Positions 8,804 to 16,675 of a stretch of DNA of 64,000 nucleotides are shown here, piece by piece; the first letter of the stretch is position 1, and the number at the start of each line of letters is the position of its first letter. Source of the DNA: Tumebacillus algifaecis (GTDB lineage: Bacteria > Bacillota > Bacilli > Tumebacillales > Tumebacillaceae). The stretch is taken from NCBI RefSeq assembly GCF_002243515.1, contig NZ_CP022657.1, positions 3,953,501-4,017,500 of the forward strand, given 5' to 3'. Position numbers and translations under genes: made by a program. The notes beneath the pieces are model-generated. The model had not been told where the DNA came from. It ran no database searches and saw nothing but the letters and a program-made list of their open reading frames with translations.

Positions 8804-9865
8804 TTATAAGAACACGGTCAGCAAGCCAACGGTACTGAGCACAGCGGTAATGCCGGCAACATAGCCCCAATACTTGCCTTTGGAGATGGGAAGTTCACCG
8901 ATAAATTTCCCGGTCTGACCGTTCATGGCGAAGGTATAGGTTTTGCCCCCGAATTTGGTGTTCAGCATCCATACGGGCAGCAGTGCGTAACGAATTTTGC
9001 CGTCAGTCAGATCGATCGCCGTACTGCGGGGCGTGACGACAGCATAGCCCGAAACGGTTTCTGCAAACTTTTTCTCGGTGCTGTCCTTGATGCGCTGATT
9101 GGCACGCGGTTTGCTGCTTTCTGCGTCCACATCATATTTGTCCGCCAGATAACCGGAGAGGTACGCGGTTGCAAAATCAACAGCTTCCTCATAATTGTAC
9201 GGTTCCAACGCTTCCATATAAGCATCATCCATTTTTTCCGAGCCGTCCACCGGAATCCGTTCGAATCCGATCTTGCCTGCTCGGTGAATCAGGAAGTGGC
9301 TGGTCTCTGTATAGCGGTAGTTCCCTTGCTTCCAAGTTCTCACTTTCTTGGCATCATAGGTGATGTTCGCCTCCGCTTCGCAGTCGAACAGCCAGAACGG
9401 AACATAGACGCCTGTGATTTTCTCGATCCTGTTGTTCGCGAGGAAAAGGCTTGGCAACAAGCGTTTGCCTGAGCAGAATTTTTTCAATTCCGCTTTGGCC
9501 TGTTCTTTCTCGATCTTGAACGGAATCACCAGATCGGGCTTCAACGCACCGGACAGTCTGCCGGAAAGAATGGTTGCGCTATCACAATATGGGCAAAACG
9601 TAGCGGCGGTCGTTTCCTCTGCCACGATTTCAGCCCCGCAGGAATTGCAAAGATGAACGCCCAGGTTCGGATCTTGCCACTCGTCGCTTTCATAAGTGTC
9701 CCAATCCGGATCTTTCGAAGCTTCCTCCTGCAAGACCTCGTCGTACTTTTTGAGCACTTCGGGATCAAACGTACTGTCGCAGTATTCACAAAGCATTTGA
9801 CCAATTTGGCTGTCAAATTTCAATGTGCCTGAGCAGTTGGGACATTTGTAACTCAAAATATCCAT
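8804..9865 (-). CDS. ydjG: Zinc-ribbon membrane-associated protein, YdjG-like
   Basis: The 353-residue protein has two N-terminal zinc ribbons (CPNC...CEYC, residues 8-30; CNSC...CPYC, residues 73-95). A soluble alpha/beta region follows, and a single C-terminal TM helix (YVAGITAVLSTVGLLTVF). This is the architecture of B. subtilis YdjG, which with YdjH and YdjI forms a membrane complex linked to PspA. It is first in the operon and is preceded by a sigma-W-like promoter. The ATG at 9865 has a GGAGGG site 16 bases upstream. No pspA homologue adjoins it in this window. Confidence 0.82.
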   Translation of the reverse strand: MDILSYKCPNCSGTLKFDSQIGQMLCEYCDSTFDPEVLKKYDEVLQEEASKDPDWDTYESDEWQDPNLGVHLCNSCGAEIVAEETTAATFCPYCDSATILSGRLSGALKPDLVIPFKIEKEQAKAELKKFCSGKRLLPSLFLANNRIEKITGVYVPFWLFDCEAEANITYDAKKVRTWKQGNYRYTETSHFLIHRAGKIGFERIPVDGSEKMDDAYMEALEPYNYEEAVDFATAYLSGYLADKYDVDAESSKPRANQRIKDSTEKKFAETVSGYAVVTPRSTAIDLTDGKIRYALLPVWMLNTKFGGKTYTFAMNGQTGKFIGELPISKGKYWGYVAGITAVLSTVGLLTVFL

Positions 9866-9905
9866 CTTCTTTTGTCCTCCCTCTCCTTCTTACTCAACAT
9901 ACTCT

Positions 9906-9932
9906 TACGTAAATACCGTGTGAAAGGATTCA
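9906..9932 (-). promoter_or_regulatory. Sigma-W-like (ECF) promoter for ydjGHI
   Basis: On the minus strand TGAATC (9932-9927) is separated by 17 bases from CGTA (9909-9906). This is close to the B. subtilis sigma-W consensus TGAAAC-16-CGTA. It is positioned about 40 bases before the YdjG start, and the B. subtilis ydj operon is a known sigma-W target. Confidence 0.5.
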
Positions 9933-10574
9933 CCTATTACTAAATTGTATGTTTTGTATTTCCGAAACCATCAATTCGGCGTGTGCGGATTGGGCTACTT
10001 GTACCCGCTCCACAAGTTGCTGATCAATGGTTTCCCGTTAAGACGAACCAACAGTCGGGATTTTTTTGAAACAATCATCCGATTAGGGGTATCTGATTCC
10101 GGCGCCTTTTTAATATATTTAAAATTGACAATTTTTTCATGGTACAAAAGACCTAATTCATACATCAAACGTGATGAAAACAAGGCGTTATGATGTCTTT
10201 ATTTTTTTATCAACACACTTGATGATCTTGCTGTAAAAAGTGTGTATGCGAACCTGTGTTGCGACGCGCACTTAGAGCAAGTGTGGGAGAGCCAATTCGT
10301 GTTCTGAGAGTCAGTGCACACCGAATCGGTCCGAAGTGTTCGAAGCCAATTTTGACCCCACGTTTCCACGACTGTTCCTCCTCGCTTCTTGTAAAACAGG
10401 AAAGGCAACCCCAACGGGTCGCCTTCGAAATTATCCGCTTTTTCCAGTTCGGCTACTGTTCATGCTTACCGTGAGTACCGAACTTCATGACCGCGATTCA
10501 TATAGAAAAAAGGAATGGCCAACTGCCTCTCCCACCTGTGTTCCGTTTGTTGACGTCTGTAGTAACAACATAAG
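9933..10574. other. Intergenic region left of CRISPR array 1, no supported gene
   Basis: Only short frames of odd composition occur here. A hairpin at 10402-10425 (AAGGCAACCC/GGGTCGCCTT) with a weak minus-strand T-run may be a terminator for CRISPR transcripts coming from the right. A second T-run follows a weak CCCG/CGGG hairpin near 10038-10067. Confidence 0.4.
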
Positions 10575-10905
10575 AGACAAGCTCCCCGACTCACGGGCCT
10601 GCCTTTGTTACATCATGATACAGACGCGAAAGTTCTGCAAGGTATTGCTTTTCAGTCCCCTGTAGAACGGGTCTGGCTTTGTTACCAAACATCCGAGACT
10701 ATAACGTTGCTGCATCCGTCGCCTTTCAGTCCCCTATCTAACGGGTCTGTCATTGTTACGTGGCGGTTCGGCAAAACACAGAACTTCCACCTGCTCTTTC
10801 AGTCCCCTATATAACGGGTCTGCCTTTGTTACGGAGGTTTGAACTCGCCAAAGGACAGTGGGTCGGTTCTTTCAGTCCCCTAAATAACGGGTCTGCCATT
10901 GTTAC
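10575..10905 (-). CRISPR. CRISPR array 1: five 37-bp repeats, four spacers
   Basis: Repeat units lie at 10575-10611 (degenerate), 10649-10685, 10723-10759, 10796-10832 and 10869-10905, with spacers of 36-37 bp. Read on the minus strand the repeat begins GTAACAATGGCAGACCCG and ends AGGGGACTGAAAG. The outer parts are conserved and can pair (CAG-CCC with GGG-CTG); the 6-8 bases between them differ from unit to unit. The conserved flank shared with array 2 is on the right, so transcription from right to left is inferred, and the most decayed unit is the leader-distal one, as expected. No cas gene is present in the window. Confidence 0.85.
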
Positions 10906-11100
10906 CGACCGAATCGGGCATCGAAAAAGTGAGGCGTAGCAAGGGTTCACGCGCTCTTTGATTCGGGCTGGATCTTGCTTTTTTTCGAGGATCGACTTTT
11001 TGCTTCAAAACAGGGGGGGATCCTCGAAACTGTGGTTTTCTTGAATTTATTATTTCCCACCTCAGTATACCGTATTCCTTCTTTGGATAGAATAGCTAAG
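10906..11100 (-). promoter_or_regulatory. CRISPR leader of array 1
   Basis: About 190 bases next to the last repeat align with the flank of array 2. Shared parts are the first 19 bases (CGACCGAATCGG...ATCGAAAA), a perfect inverted repeat TTCGAGGATC (10984-10993)/GATCCTCGAA (11019-11028) and a minus-strand TATACT (-10-like) within CAGTATACCG near 11065. The conservation supports a leader with its own promoter reading into the array. Confidence 0.65.
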
Positions 11101-11228
11101 TTATCTTATCGAAGCAACGCGAGACATTCCTGCGGCCTTCGAAACCGATAAAAAAGGCGTGATTATCACAGAAGACACGGCAATTATCGAAAAACCATTT
11201 CAGGTCACAGGATCGGTATGTTCTCAAC

Positions 11229-11255
11229 AAAAAGACGGCCACCAAAGGTCGCCGT
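11229..11255 (-). terminator. Minus-strand terminator
   Basis: ACGGCCACC (11235-11243) and GGTCGCCGT (11247-11255) pair with one mismatch, followed on the minus strand by CTTTTTG. It sits right after the broken small gene at 11265-11442. Confidence 0.75.
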
Positions 11256-11264
11256 ATATGATTC

Positions 11265-11442
11265 CTAATCTTCCAGATGCAACTTCGCATATGTATCCGT
11301 CTCAGCCTCGTACCCGCACCACATCCAAATTCCTTGCCGCGTCTTGCTCTTTTAATAGCAGTATCGCTGTTTCAAGTTCGCTTGATCGTACCATTCTTAT
11401 TGCCATCCTGAATTTACTTGCGTTTTCTAGTTCGAAATTCAC
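11265..11442 (-). pseudogene. Small minus-strand gene, probably frameshifted
   Basis: A GTG at 11442-11440 behind AAGAG opens a plausible frame beginning MNFELENASKFRMAIRMVRS and continuing ELETAILLLKEQDAARNLDV. It closes at TGA 11302-11304 after 46 residues. In the neighbouring frame the sequence goes on as YEAETDTYAKLHLED to TAG at 11265-11267, directly before a good terminator. The two halves together look like one gene with a one-base shift near 11320-11330. Upstream, another open stretch (residues like ADNKIFIEEDDLAFRLDV) may be an earlier part of the same unit. I do not recognise the family. A real 46-residue protein is the alternative. Confidence 0.4.
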
Positions 11443-11593
11443 CTCTTATAAGAGATATTCAAATGGAACATCAAGTCGAAATGCCAAGTCATCTTCTTCG
11501 ATAAATATTTTGTTGTCGGCCCCTCACCGTTACAAAACAGCTAGCTCAGCCTATTTCAATGTGTTAAGAGAACGGGACTGGTAATTTTCAACA

Positions 11594-12055
11594 CTAAGGC
11601 GCTAACGCTGATTCGATCCCGTATGATTTAAGATCATCTCCACTGAGTTTGTAATATCTGTTTTCGTAAAATAAATACGTGGCCTGCCCTTTGGGATAAA
11701 CAAGAAGTTCGGCAGAAGTTTGTTTTTTGTTGTATTCCATTCCTTCTCGGGACGTTGAAAGGACAATTTTGTAAGGGTACGTATTTATGCCCTTCACTTC
11801 ACTTGTCTCTGATGCCTTAGCTAGGGTTAGTACGATACCTCGGATAATGTCTCCTTTCAATTCCACGAGTGACTCCTTGTAAGTACCATCCTCACCAAGT
11901 TTGTACACTTGGACATGATCGAGATAGTCAAATTGCATATCATAGGTTTTGTTGATAGCCACCTCCAAATCTGATTTTAGAGGTGATGAGTCGCTGCATC
12001 CAAGAACGAAAATTGCGGTGAAAAGCAGTAAAACCGTCTGGAAGCTAATTCGCAT
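11594..12055 (-). CDS. Putative lipoprotein, 153 residues
   Basis: The start ATG at 12055 has a strong GAAGGAGGGG site; an upstream ATG at 12112 would run through the terminator hairpin of the preceding gene. The N-terminus MRISFQTVLLLFTAIFVLGC is a lipoprotein signal with lipobox VLGC and lipidated Cys20. The mature part is hydrophilic, with beta-strand-like alternation and no motif I recognise. It follows the secreted-protein gene at 12120-12971 on the same strand, separated by a terminator. Outer-face membrane anchoring is expected. Confidence 0.75.
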   Translation of the reverse strand: MRISFQTVLLLFTAIFVLGCSDSSPLKSDLEVAINKTYDMQFDYLDHVQVYKLGEDGTYKESLVELKGDIIRGIVLTLAKASETSEVKGINTYPYKIVLSTSREGMEYNKKQTSAELLVYPKGQATYLFYENRYYKLSGDDLKSYGIESALAP

Positions 12056-12073
12056 TTTACTCCCCTCCTTCGA

Positions 12074-12110
12074 GATAAAAATGAAAGAGAGTGGAAGCCC
12101 GCTCTCTTTC
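12074..12110 (-). terminator. Terminator after the secreted-protein gene
   Basis: GAAAGAGAG (12083-12091) and CTCTCTTTC (12102-12110) pair perfectly. The minus-strand tail is ATTTTTATC. It starts 10 bases after the stop codon at 12120. Confidence 0.85.
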
Positions 12111-12119
12111 AACTTTAAC

Positions 12120-12971
12120 TTAGCAAGAGTAATCGTGCCACCACTTCACATACAATCCCCAAGATCCCGTTGGCCAAATGTATGAAAGAATCTCTGGATT
12201 TGGCTCGGGAACTTGAACAATAGCATGATACTTATTCGCGGTGTTAGTGTCAGCAAATACCGCCTGATAACGGAATGCACAGGATCCGCAATTATAGGCA
12301 CTCACACATTTGGTATAATCACGTGCAGGATTCCAATCCGCAGAACCACCAGCATAATGAGCTGTTGCATGATAACCTTGATTTAGGAAAATCGTCTGAA
12401 GTTCAGGTAGAGAGTAGAACCAATATAACGTTTGGCGCGGTGGGCACGGATGTGGATTGTCAGTATCCCCTCCACAACCACCATTTGCATCTGGTTGTAT
12501 CACACCAAAGTTCGTGTTTTGTACTACCGGCGGTGCGTTCTTCCCCTCAGCAAGATAGTAGAAGTAATCATTAAAGCTTCCTTCGAAATCATCTGAAAAC
12601 TCCACTTCCGCCATGGTCTTACCAGAAGCAATTTCCGTGATCATGCGATTTTGTTCCTGAAAGTATTTTTCAGCAGTTTGAATCGAACTTTTCGGGACTT
12701 TAGCTGCTTTTGCTGCAACAATGTCTACGGTAACAATATTATCTTCATTCAATGATACATAAGGCATGACACTGCTTAATTGTTCATCAATCTGTTTTCC
12801 TTTTTCTCTCTGCTCACTTGTTTGTTTCTTCTTTAGTTTTGACTGTTCTGTAACAAATTGGGATTTCGAAAAATTATCGTTTGAGGCTAGGGTGAGTTGA
12901 CTTTGACTGCTGAAACTTATCATTCCTGACAGCAAAATCGCCAAAGTAATACTAGAGATTATTTTTTTCAT
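12120..12971 (-). CDS. Secreted protein of unknown function with Cys-rich C-terminus
   Basis: ATG at 12971 follows GGAAGGAGGG and opens MKKIISSITLAILLSGMISF, a signal peptide of about 30-35 residues. The 283-residue product has a Lys/Gln-rich coiled stretch after the signal (KLKKKQTSEQREKGKQIDEQ). A middle domain follows, then a Trp/Tyr/Cys-rich C-terminal half with clustered cysteines (GGCGGDTDNPHPCPP; CVSAYNCGSC; final residue Cys) that probably form disulfides. No catalytic motif is recognised. AT-rich codon use differs from the housekeeping genes and fits an accessory origin. Confidence 0.75.
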   Translation of the reverse strand: MKKIISSITLAILLSGMISFSSQSQLTLASNDNFSKSQFVTEQSKLKKKQTSEQREKGKQIDEQLSSVMPYVSLNEDNIVTVDIVAAKAAKVPKSSIQTAEKYFQEQNRMITEIASGKTMAEVEFSDDFEGSFNDYFYYLAEGKNAPPVVQNTNFGVIQPDANGGCGGDTDNPHPCPPRQTLYWFYSLPELQTIFLNQGYHATAHYAGGSADWNPARDYTKCVSAYNCGSCAFRYQAVFADTNTANKYHAIVQVPEPNPEILSYIWPTGSWGLYVKWWHDYSC

Positions 12972-13139
12972 GATAAACCCTCCTTCCAACATATAGTAAC
13001 TCATAATTTCCATATTGCAAATATAATATATTATTTTCATTATTATTTTACCGAAATGCAAAAGCCGTAATGGGTTATATCACCTCATGGTAGACAAGAG
13101 AAAAAGGACATCGATAAGTTGGATCTATCCTTGTTGAAC

Positions 13140-13525
13140 CGAGGGGATTTCATGTAAAAAATTGGAACAAAGAATAATCGTTACAGTATCGAGATCAAGC
13201 AAGTTGGAGGCTGCCCAACTTGTGTTGGAAGAGGGGATGAGTTACCGTGCAGTTGCGCGAACGTCTTCGACCTCCTGCGCGGCCAGATCACTTTAACTCC
13301 ATTGAAGAAGAACTTGAGTACTACAAAATGGAGAATGCCTAATTAAAAAACGGAATCCAAATCTACATAGGGAAGGAAGTTGGGAAAATCGGGGCGGTTT
13401 AAGTGTTCCGTGAGTTGAACTAACAATTTACGACCGATGCTCCGAATCAGGTCTGGATGGCTGACATCACCTACGTCCCGACCAACGAAGGTTGGCTGTA
13501 TGTGGCCAGCATCATGTGACTTGTG
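13140..13525 (+). mobile_element. IS3-family transposase remnant
   Basis: Pieces of both IS3 frames survive in shifted order. An OrfA start-like segment reads SSKLEAAQLVLEEGMSYRAV (about 13195-13256, helix-turn-helix type). A segment EEELEYYKMENA lies at 13305-13340. An OrfB integrase-core piece reads DAPNQVWMADITYVPTNEGW at about 13437-13494, followed by LYVASIM. Most of OrfB including the catalytic Glu region is missing, and frames and stops do not connect. No terminal inverted repeats were found. The remnant lies directly left of CRISPR array 2. Confidence 0.75.
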
Positions 13526-13637
13526 CACGCGAAAAATCGTGGGGTTCTAGGCTGATGAACGTATGACAAAAGGCCTTGTCCTACGAACGTTAGACCAAGC
13601 CTACAAACGTGAGAAGCCGACGACACCCGTCCTTCAC

Positions 13638-13972
13638 CATTCAGTCCCCTATCCATCGGGTCTGCCATTGTTACCTCTTTGTCGGAGCGGACTTCGGGCT
13701 GTTCGTGCTCGGCTTTCAGTCCCCTATATAACGGGTCTGCCATTGGTACAACCTTAGCGATCTGAGCATCCATGGAGTCCACAATGTACTTTCAGTCCCC
13801 TATCCATCGGGTTTGTCATTGTTACGACCAGCAATTATTAATACTGCGGTACATTTTCATGATTTCAGTCCCCTATCCATCGGGTCTGCCATTGTTACTA
13901 CGTGAAACAAATATGGACGCTGTGTTAATCGAGATCTTTCAATCCCCTAACTTACGGGTCTGTCATTGGTAC
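13638..13972 (-). CRISPR. CRISPR array 2: five 37-bp repeats, four spacers
   Basis: Repeats at 13638-13674, 13713-13749, 13789-13825, 13862-13898 and 13936-13972, with spacers of 36-39 bp. The repeat is the same type as array 1. Its central bases vary (three units carry TATCCATCGGG, one TATATAACGGG, one TAACTTACGGG on the plus strand), while the flanking pairing segments stay constant. The shared leader lies on the right, so minus-strand transcription is inferred. Spacers show no resemblance to each other by eye. Confidence 0.85.
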
Positions 13973-14170
13973 CGACCGAATCGGCCATCGAAAAGCCGAG
14001 GCGTGGCAAGCCTTCCCGCCATTTCTGATACCGACTGGCTTCGGCTTTTTTTCGAGGATCGACTTTTTGCACGAAAACAGGGGGGAATCCTCGAAAAGGT
14101 CACTTCTTGATGCTATGATTCCCACTCACAGTATACCGCATTCGATCCTTGGGAAGAATATCTAAGTTTT
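13973..14170 (-). promoter_or_regulatory. CRISPR leader of array 2
   Basis: Homologous to the array 1 leader. It starts CGACCGAATCGGCCATCGAA and carries TTCGAGGATC at 14051-14060 with ATCCTCGAA at 14087-14095, and the same minus-strand TATACT-containing box (CAGTATACCGCATTC near 14130). A plus-strand CGGCTTTTTTT after an AAAGCCGA arm could also stop transcription coming from the left. Confidence 0.65.
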
Positions 14171-14231
14171 TCTCTCCATCATCCCACGGCACGGCTGGCA
14201 GAAGTCGAAAATAGCGTATAACGATCTACCT

Positions 14232-14414
14232 CTACCTGCGCTGGTCCTTTTTTCTTTTGCCAGTTGACAGGATCATCCTGACGATGATCCAGGTTATGGT
14301 AGCCCCGATGCCGGAGTACGTAAGCTCACCGGTAAACCAGTAATGCGATACCGTCCAAGCTACGCCAAATGCGAGCCCGCCAGCAAGCGCGATGTAAAAT
14401 TCCTTCCAATTCAT
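14232..14414 (-). CDS. Small membrane protein, 60 residues
   Basis: ATG at 14414 follows GAGGTGAG. The product has two TM helices (YIALAGGLAFGVAWTVSHYW and YSGIGATITWIIVRMIL) and a strongly basic tail ending GKRKKDQRR that should stay inside the cell. No family is recognised. It lies alone to the right of CRISPR leader 2. Confidence 0.6.
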   Translation of the reverse strand: MNWKEFYIALAGGLAFGVAWTVSHYWFTGELTYSGIGATITWIIVRMILSTGKRKKDQRR

Positions 14415-14724
14415 CTCCTCACCTCATCTTATGGATACCATCAACTTACAAAAGTTGCAAGCAATACCTTTCGCCCGCTCATCCAAAACAAATCTGTCGC
14501 ACGCCCTTCCCGTGCGATCATTGATACCCCACACTGCTTAACTGACCGATCTTCTTCCGAGCAGAAAAGGGCAACCCAATGGATTGCCCGACGATGATAC
14601 TTCAATAGATCTATTCTCTCTCCATTGCTTCTGCACCCTCTTATTTAGAAAGAACAGACCCACTCTGCATTCCGAATTCCCCAGTTCTGCCATCGGGCCA
14701 CAATCAACTGCTCACGCGCCCCGC
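14415..14724. other. Intergenic gap with terminator, no gene seen
   Basis: Besides the hairpin at 14565-14589 I see no supported feature in this 310-base gap. Confidence 0.4.
14565..14589 (-). terminator. Terminator downstream of the S9 peptidase gene
   Basis: GGGCAA (14569-14574) pairs with TTGCCC (14584-14589), extended by two inner G-C pairs, and the minus strand continues TTTTC. It lies about 280 bases after the peptidase stop, beyond the tandem repeats. Confidence 0.6.
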
Positions 14725-14878
14725 TACTCTTCCTACAAACTACTCTTCCTACAAACTACTCTTCCTACAAACTACTCTTCCTACAAACTACTCTTCCTAC
14801 AAACTACTCTTCCTACAAACTACTCTTCCTACAAACTACTCTTCCTACAAACTACTCTTCCTACAAACTACTCTTCCT
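14725..14878. repeat. 16-bp tandem repeat, nine full copies plus part
   Basis: The unit TACTCTTCCTACAAAC is repeated without a mismatch from 14725 to 14868, and ten further bases match. The S9 peptidase stop codon (TAG, 14868-14870) lies at the edge of the last unit, so the array begins exactly at the 3' end of the gene. A perfect array like this is likely to vary in copy number between strains. Confidence 0.95.
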
Positions 14879-16598
14879 GTACAGACCTCAGCGCGTCATC
14901 GAAAAATTGGGCGCCTTTGCCGATCCATGCACAGATGTTGCTGCGATTGCGAATGGTATGACCTTCTCCTGCTAAGACATACAGTTCATGCCCATGACCA
15001 CCAAGTTTTTCAAACTGAACGTTCACATCTGCAAGCGGTAACTGCAAGTCGTGTTCACCGTGCACTTGCAGGATCGGAAAGTCAGGTGTCCATAACTCAC
15101 CTTCAACTGACGGTTCCAACTCTTCACTTGTAAAGGCGTACTCGGCAAAGCGGCGGACGACAGGATCGCGGCTGTTCTTGAGCACCGTGACATTCAAATA
15201 CGAACTCATGATCAACAGCGCCCCGACCTCATCTCCGAGTGCTTGCGCGGTACGAGTCGCGAGATACCCACCGTAGCTCTCCCCGTACAGCCCGATCTGT
15301 ACAGGGCTGGCCCATGAACGGTTGATCGCCTCACGAATGCAATCGATCACATCCAGTACATCCAACTTCCCAAATTCACCCGGTTTTAGCGGCGGCAACG
15401 GCCAATTGCGCACCGTGCTTCCGCGCGGATTGACGAGGATGACTCGCATCCCCAGACTCTGCAACAGTTGAATCCACGGCGACCAAGAGATGTCCCATGC
15501 TCCTGAAGGCCCGCCGTGCAACAAGAAGACGGCCCGCTTCTGCTCTTTTGCTGGCGGATAGACCAGACAGGGCACCGCATATCCCCGCTCCGTTTCGATG
15601 CCGATCACTTCTGGGGGAGCCGTTTGCGAAAAGTCCTGTTGACGCGTCAGGCACTGGAGTTCATTTTGCTCCGGTTGCCAGCGATACAGGGCAGGCGGCT
15701 GTTGACTGCTTGCTACTTTAAAATATAGTGCACCTTCTCGCCAGCGCGGGATCGAATGTGCAACTCCCGGCAACAGGTCGAACGGAACGACTTCTTTGCT
15801 TTCCAGATGATAGGTGGCAAATCGCGTCCCCGGCCATTCATCCAGTGTCAGCAAAAGCGACCGTCCATCCGGATTCCAGATCGGTGCTTCTGCGAGCAGC
15901 GGCAAATTCAATCGAACGTGCTCCCCGCTCTCCACCTCGATCTGCACGGCATCTAAGCGCCTGCCCACACGCACCAAACAGATCAAGGCGGATTCTTCCA
16001 GATTCCATTGGGCGGAGACCGGCGTCATGTTGCCTTCCCCGCTCAACAAAACGCGCGAGCTTTTTGTCTCCGGGTCGCAAAGCACCAACTCGGTATATGG
16101 ACCTGTCGTTTTTCGCGTCACGATGATGGCGCGGCGGCGTGGTGCGACCGCCACATAGAGTTGGTCCGCTTTTTGTTCGTTCGGCAAATCGAGCAGCTCA
16201 ATCGGCTCCTCGTCGTTGCGATGATGGACCAGCACCAACTTTTGCTGTCCGTCCGCGTTGACCCGCAGGCCAACGATATGCTCTTCGCCGTAGACGCTCG
16301 GTTGGATCGGATAGGTCAGCGGGGCCAGCGCTGGCAAATGTTCGGTCTGGGTGTTCAAATCATGACAGACCACTTGGTAGCCATTTTCCGTATGTTCGAG
16401 GAAACCGACAAACTGAGACGTCCCAAATGGGTACATCTGATGTGTGGAGCGCTCGACCATTGGCGTATCGGTCGCATGTATATAGACGCGGCTCCCGTGC
16501 TGCGTATTGCACCCGAGCAACAGGGTCCCGTCCGTCGTAAAAGAAAAATGCTGGAGCCAAACTGCCTTTTCCAGCTTCTCTAAGTAGTTAGGGATCAT
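14868..16598 (-). CDS. S9-family (prolyl oligopeptidase-type) serine peptidase
   Basis: The 576-residue protein has an N-terminal beta-propeller-like region (about 10-330) and a C-terminal alpha/beta hydrolase domain. The triad is visible: Ser in GESYGG (near 440), Asp in HGEHDLQLP (near 517), His in GEGHTI (near 544). The oxyanion strand is HGGPSGAW. The start at 16598 has GAGGTG seven bases upstream. The peptidase follows a terminator after the precursor gene at 16676-16762, so it may be read by leak-through or its own promoter. In the RiPP context it could trim or inactivate the peptide; this is inference. No signal peptide is seen, so it is cytoplasmic. Confidence 0.85.
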   Translation of the reverse strand: MIPNYLEKLEKAVWLQHFSFTTDGTLLLGCNTQHGSRVYIHATDTPMVERSTHQMYPFGTSQFVGFLEHTENGYQVVCHDLNTQTEHLPALAPLTYPIQPSVYGEEHIVGLRVNADGQQKLVLVHHRNDEEPIELLDLPNEQKADQLYVAVAPRRRAIIVTRKTTGPYTELVLCDPETKSSRVLLSGEGNMTPVSAQWNLEESALICLVRVGRRLDAVQIEVESGEHVRLNLPLLAEAPIWNPDGRSLLLTLDEWPGTRFATYHLESKEVVPFDLLPGVAHSIPRWREGALYFKVASSQQPPALYRWQPEQNELQCLTRQQDFSQTAPPEVIGIETERGYAVPCLVYPPAKEQKRAVFLLHGGPSGAWDISWSPWIQLLQSLGMRVILVNPRGSTVRNWPLPPLKPGEFGKLDVLDVIDCIREAINRSWASPVQIGLYGESYGGYLATRTAQALGDEVGALLIMSSYLNVTVLKNSRDPVVRRFAEYAFTSEELEPSVEGELWTPDFPILQVHGEHDLQLPLADVNVQFEKLGGHGHELYVLAGEGHTIRNRSNICAWIGKGAQFFDDALRSVQEE

Positions 16599-16623
16599 GG
16601 TTCTCACCTCTTTGTGATTTATA

Positions 16624-16667
16624 CAAAAAGGAAAGGATGAGATCGGAATTCCGACCCCATCCTTTCC
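16624..16667 (-). terminator. Terminator or attenuator between precursor and S9 peptidase
   Basis: GGAAAGGATG (16630-16639) and CATCCTTTCC (16658-16667) pair perfectly, with a second inner palindrome TCGGAATTCCGA. The minus strand then has TTTTTG. It starts 9 bases after the precursor stop codon and would cut down transcription into the peptidase gene. Confidence 0.9.
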
Positions 16668-16675
16668 CCCAGTTC

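Noticed and set aside
9945-10193. Opposing frames of 62-82 codons left of CRISPR array 1
   Set aside because: Odd composition, no start sites, mutually overlapping; nothing recognisable.
10199-10814. Short plus- and minus-strand frames within and left of CRISPR array 1
   Set aside because: They follow repeat sequence or have no ribosome site. The repeat array explains the openness.
11159-11584. 141-codon plus-strand frame
   Set aside because: Ser/Thr-rich shadow of the minus-strand decayed gene; it begins inside a minus-strand terminator region and has no ribosome site.
13343-13782. Minus-strand frames of 61 and 103 codons over the IS3 remnant and array 2
   Set aside because: Antisense to transposase remnants and CRISPR repeats; no independent support.
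14584-14961. 125-codon plus-strand frame made of repeated YSSYKLLFLQTTLPTN-like units
   Set aside because: It is generated by the 16-bp tandem repeat and overlaps the S9 gene antisense; no start site.
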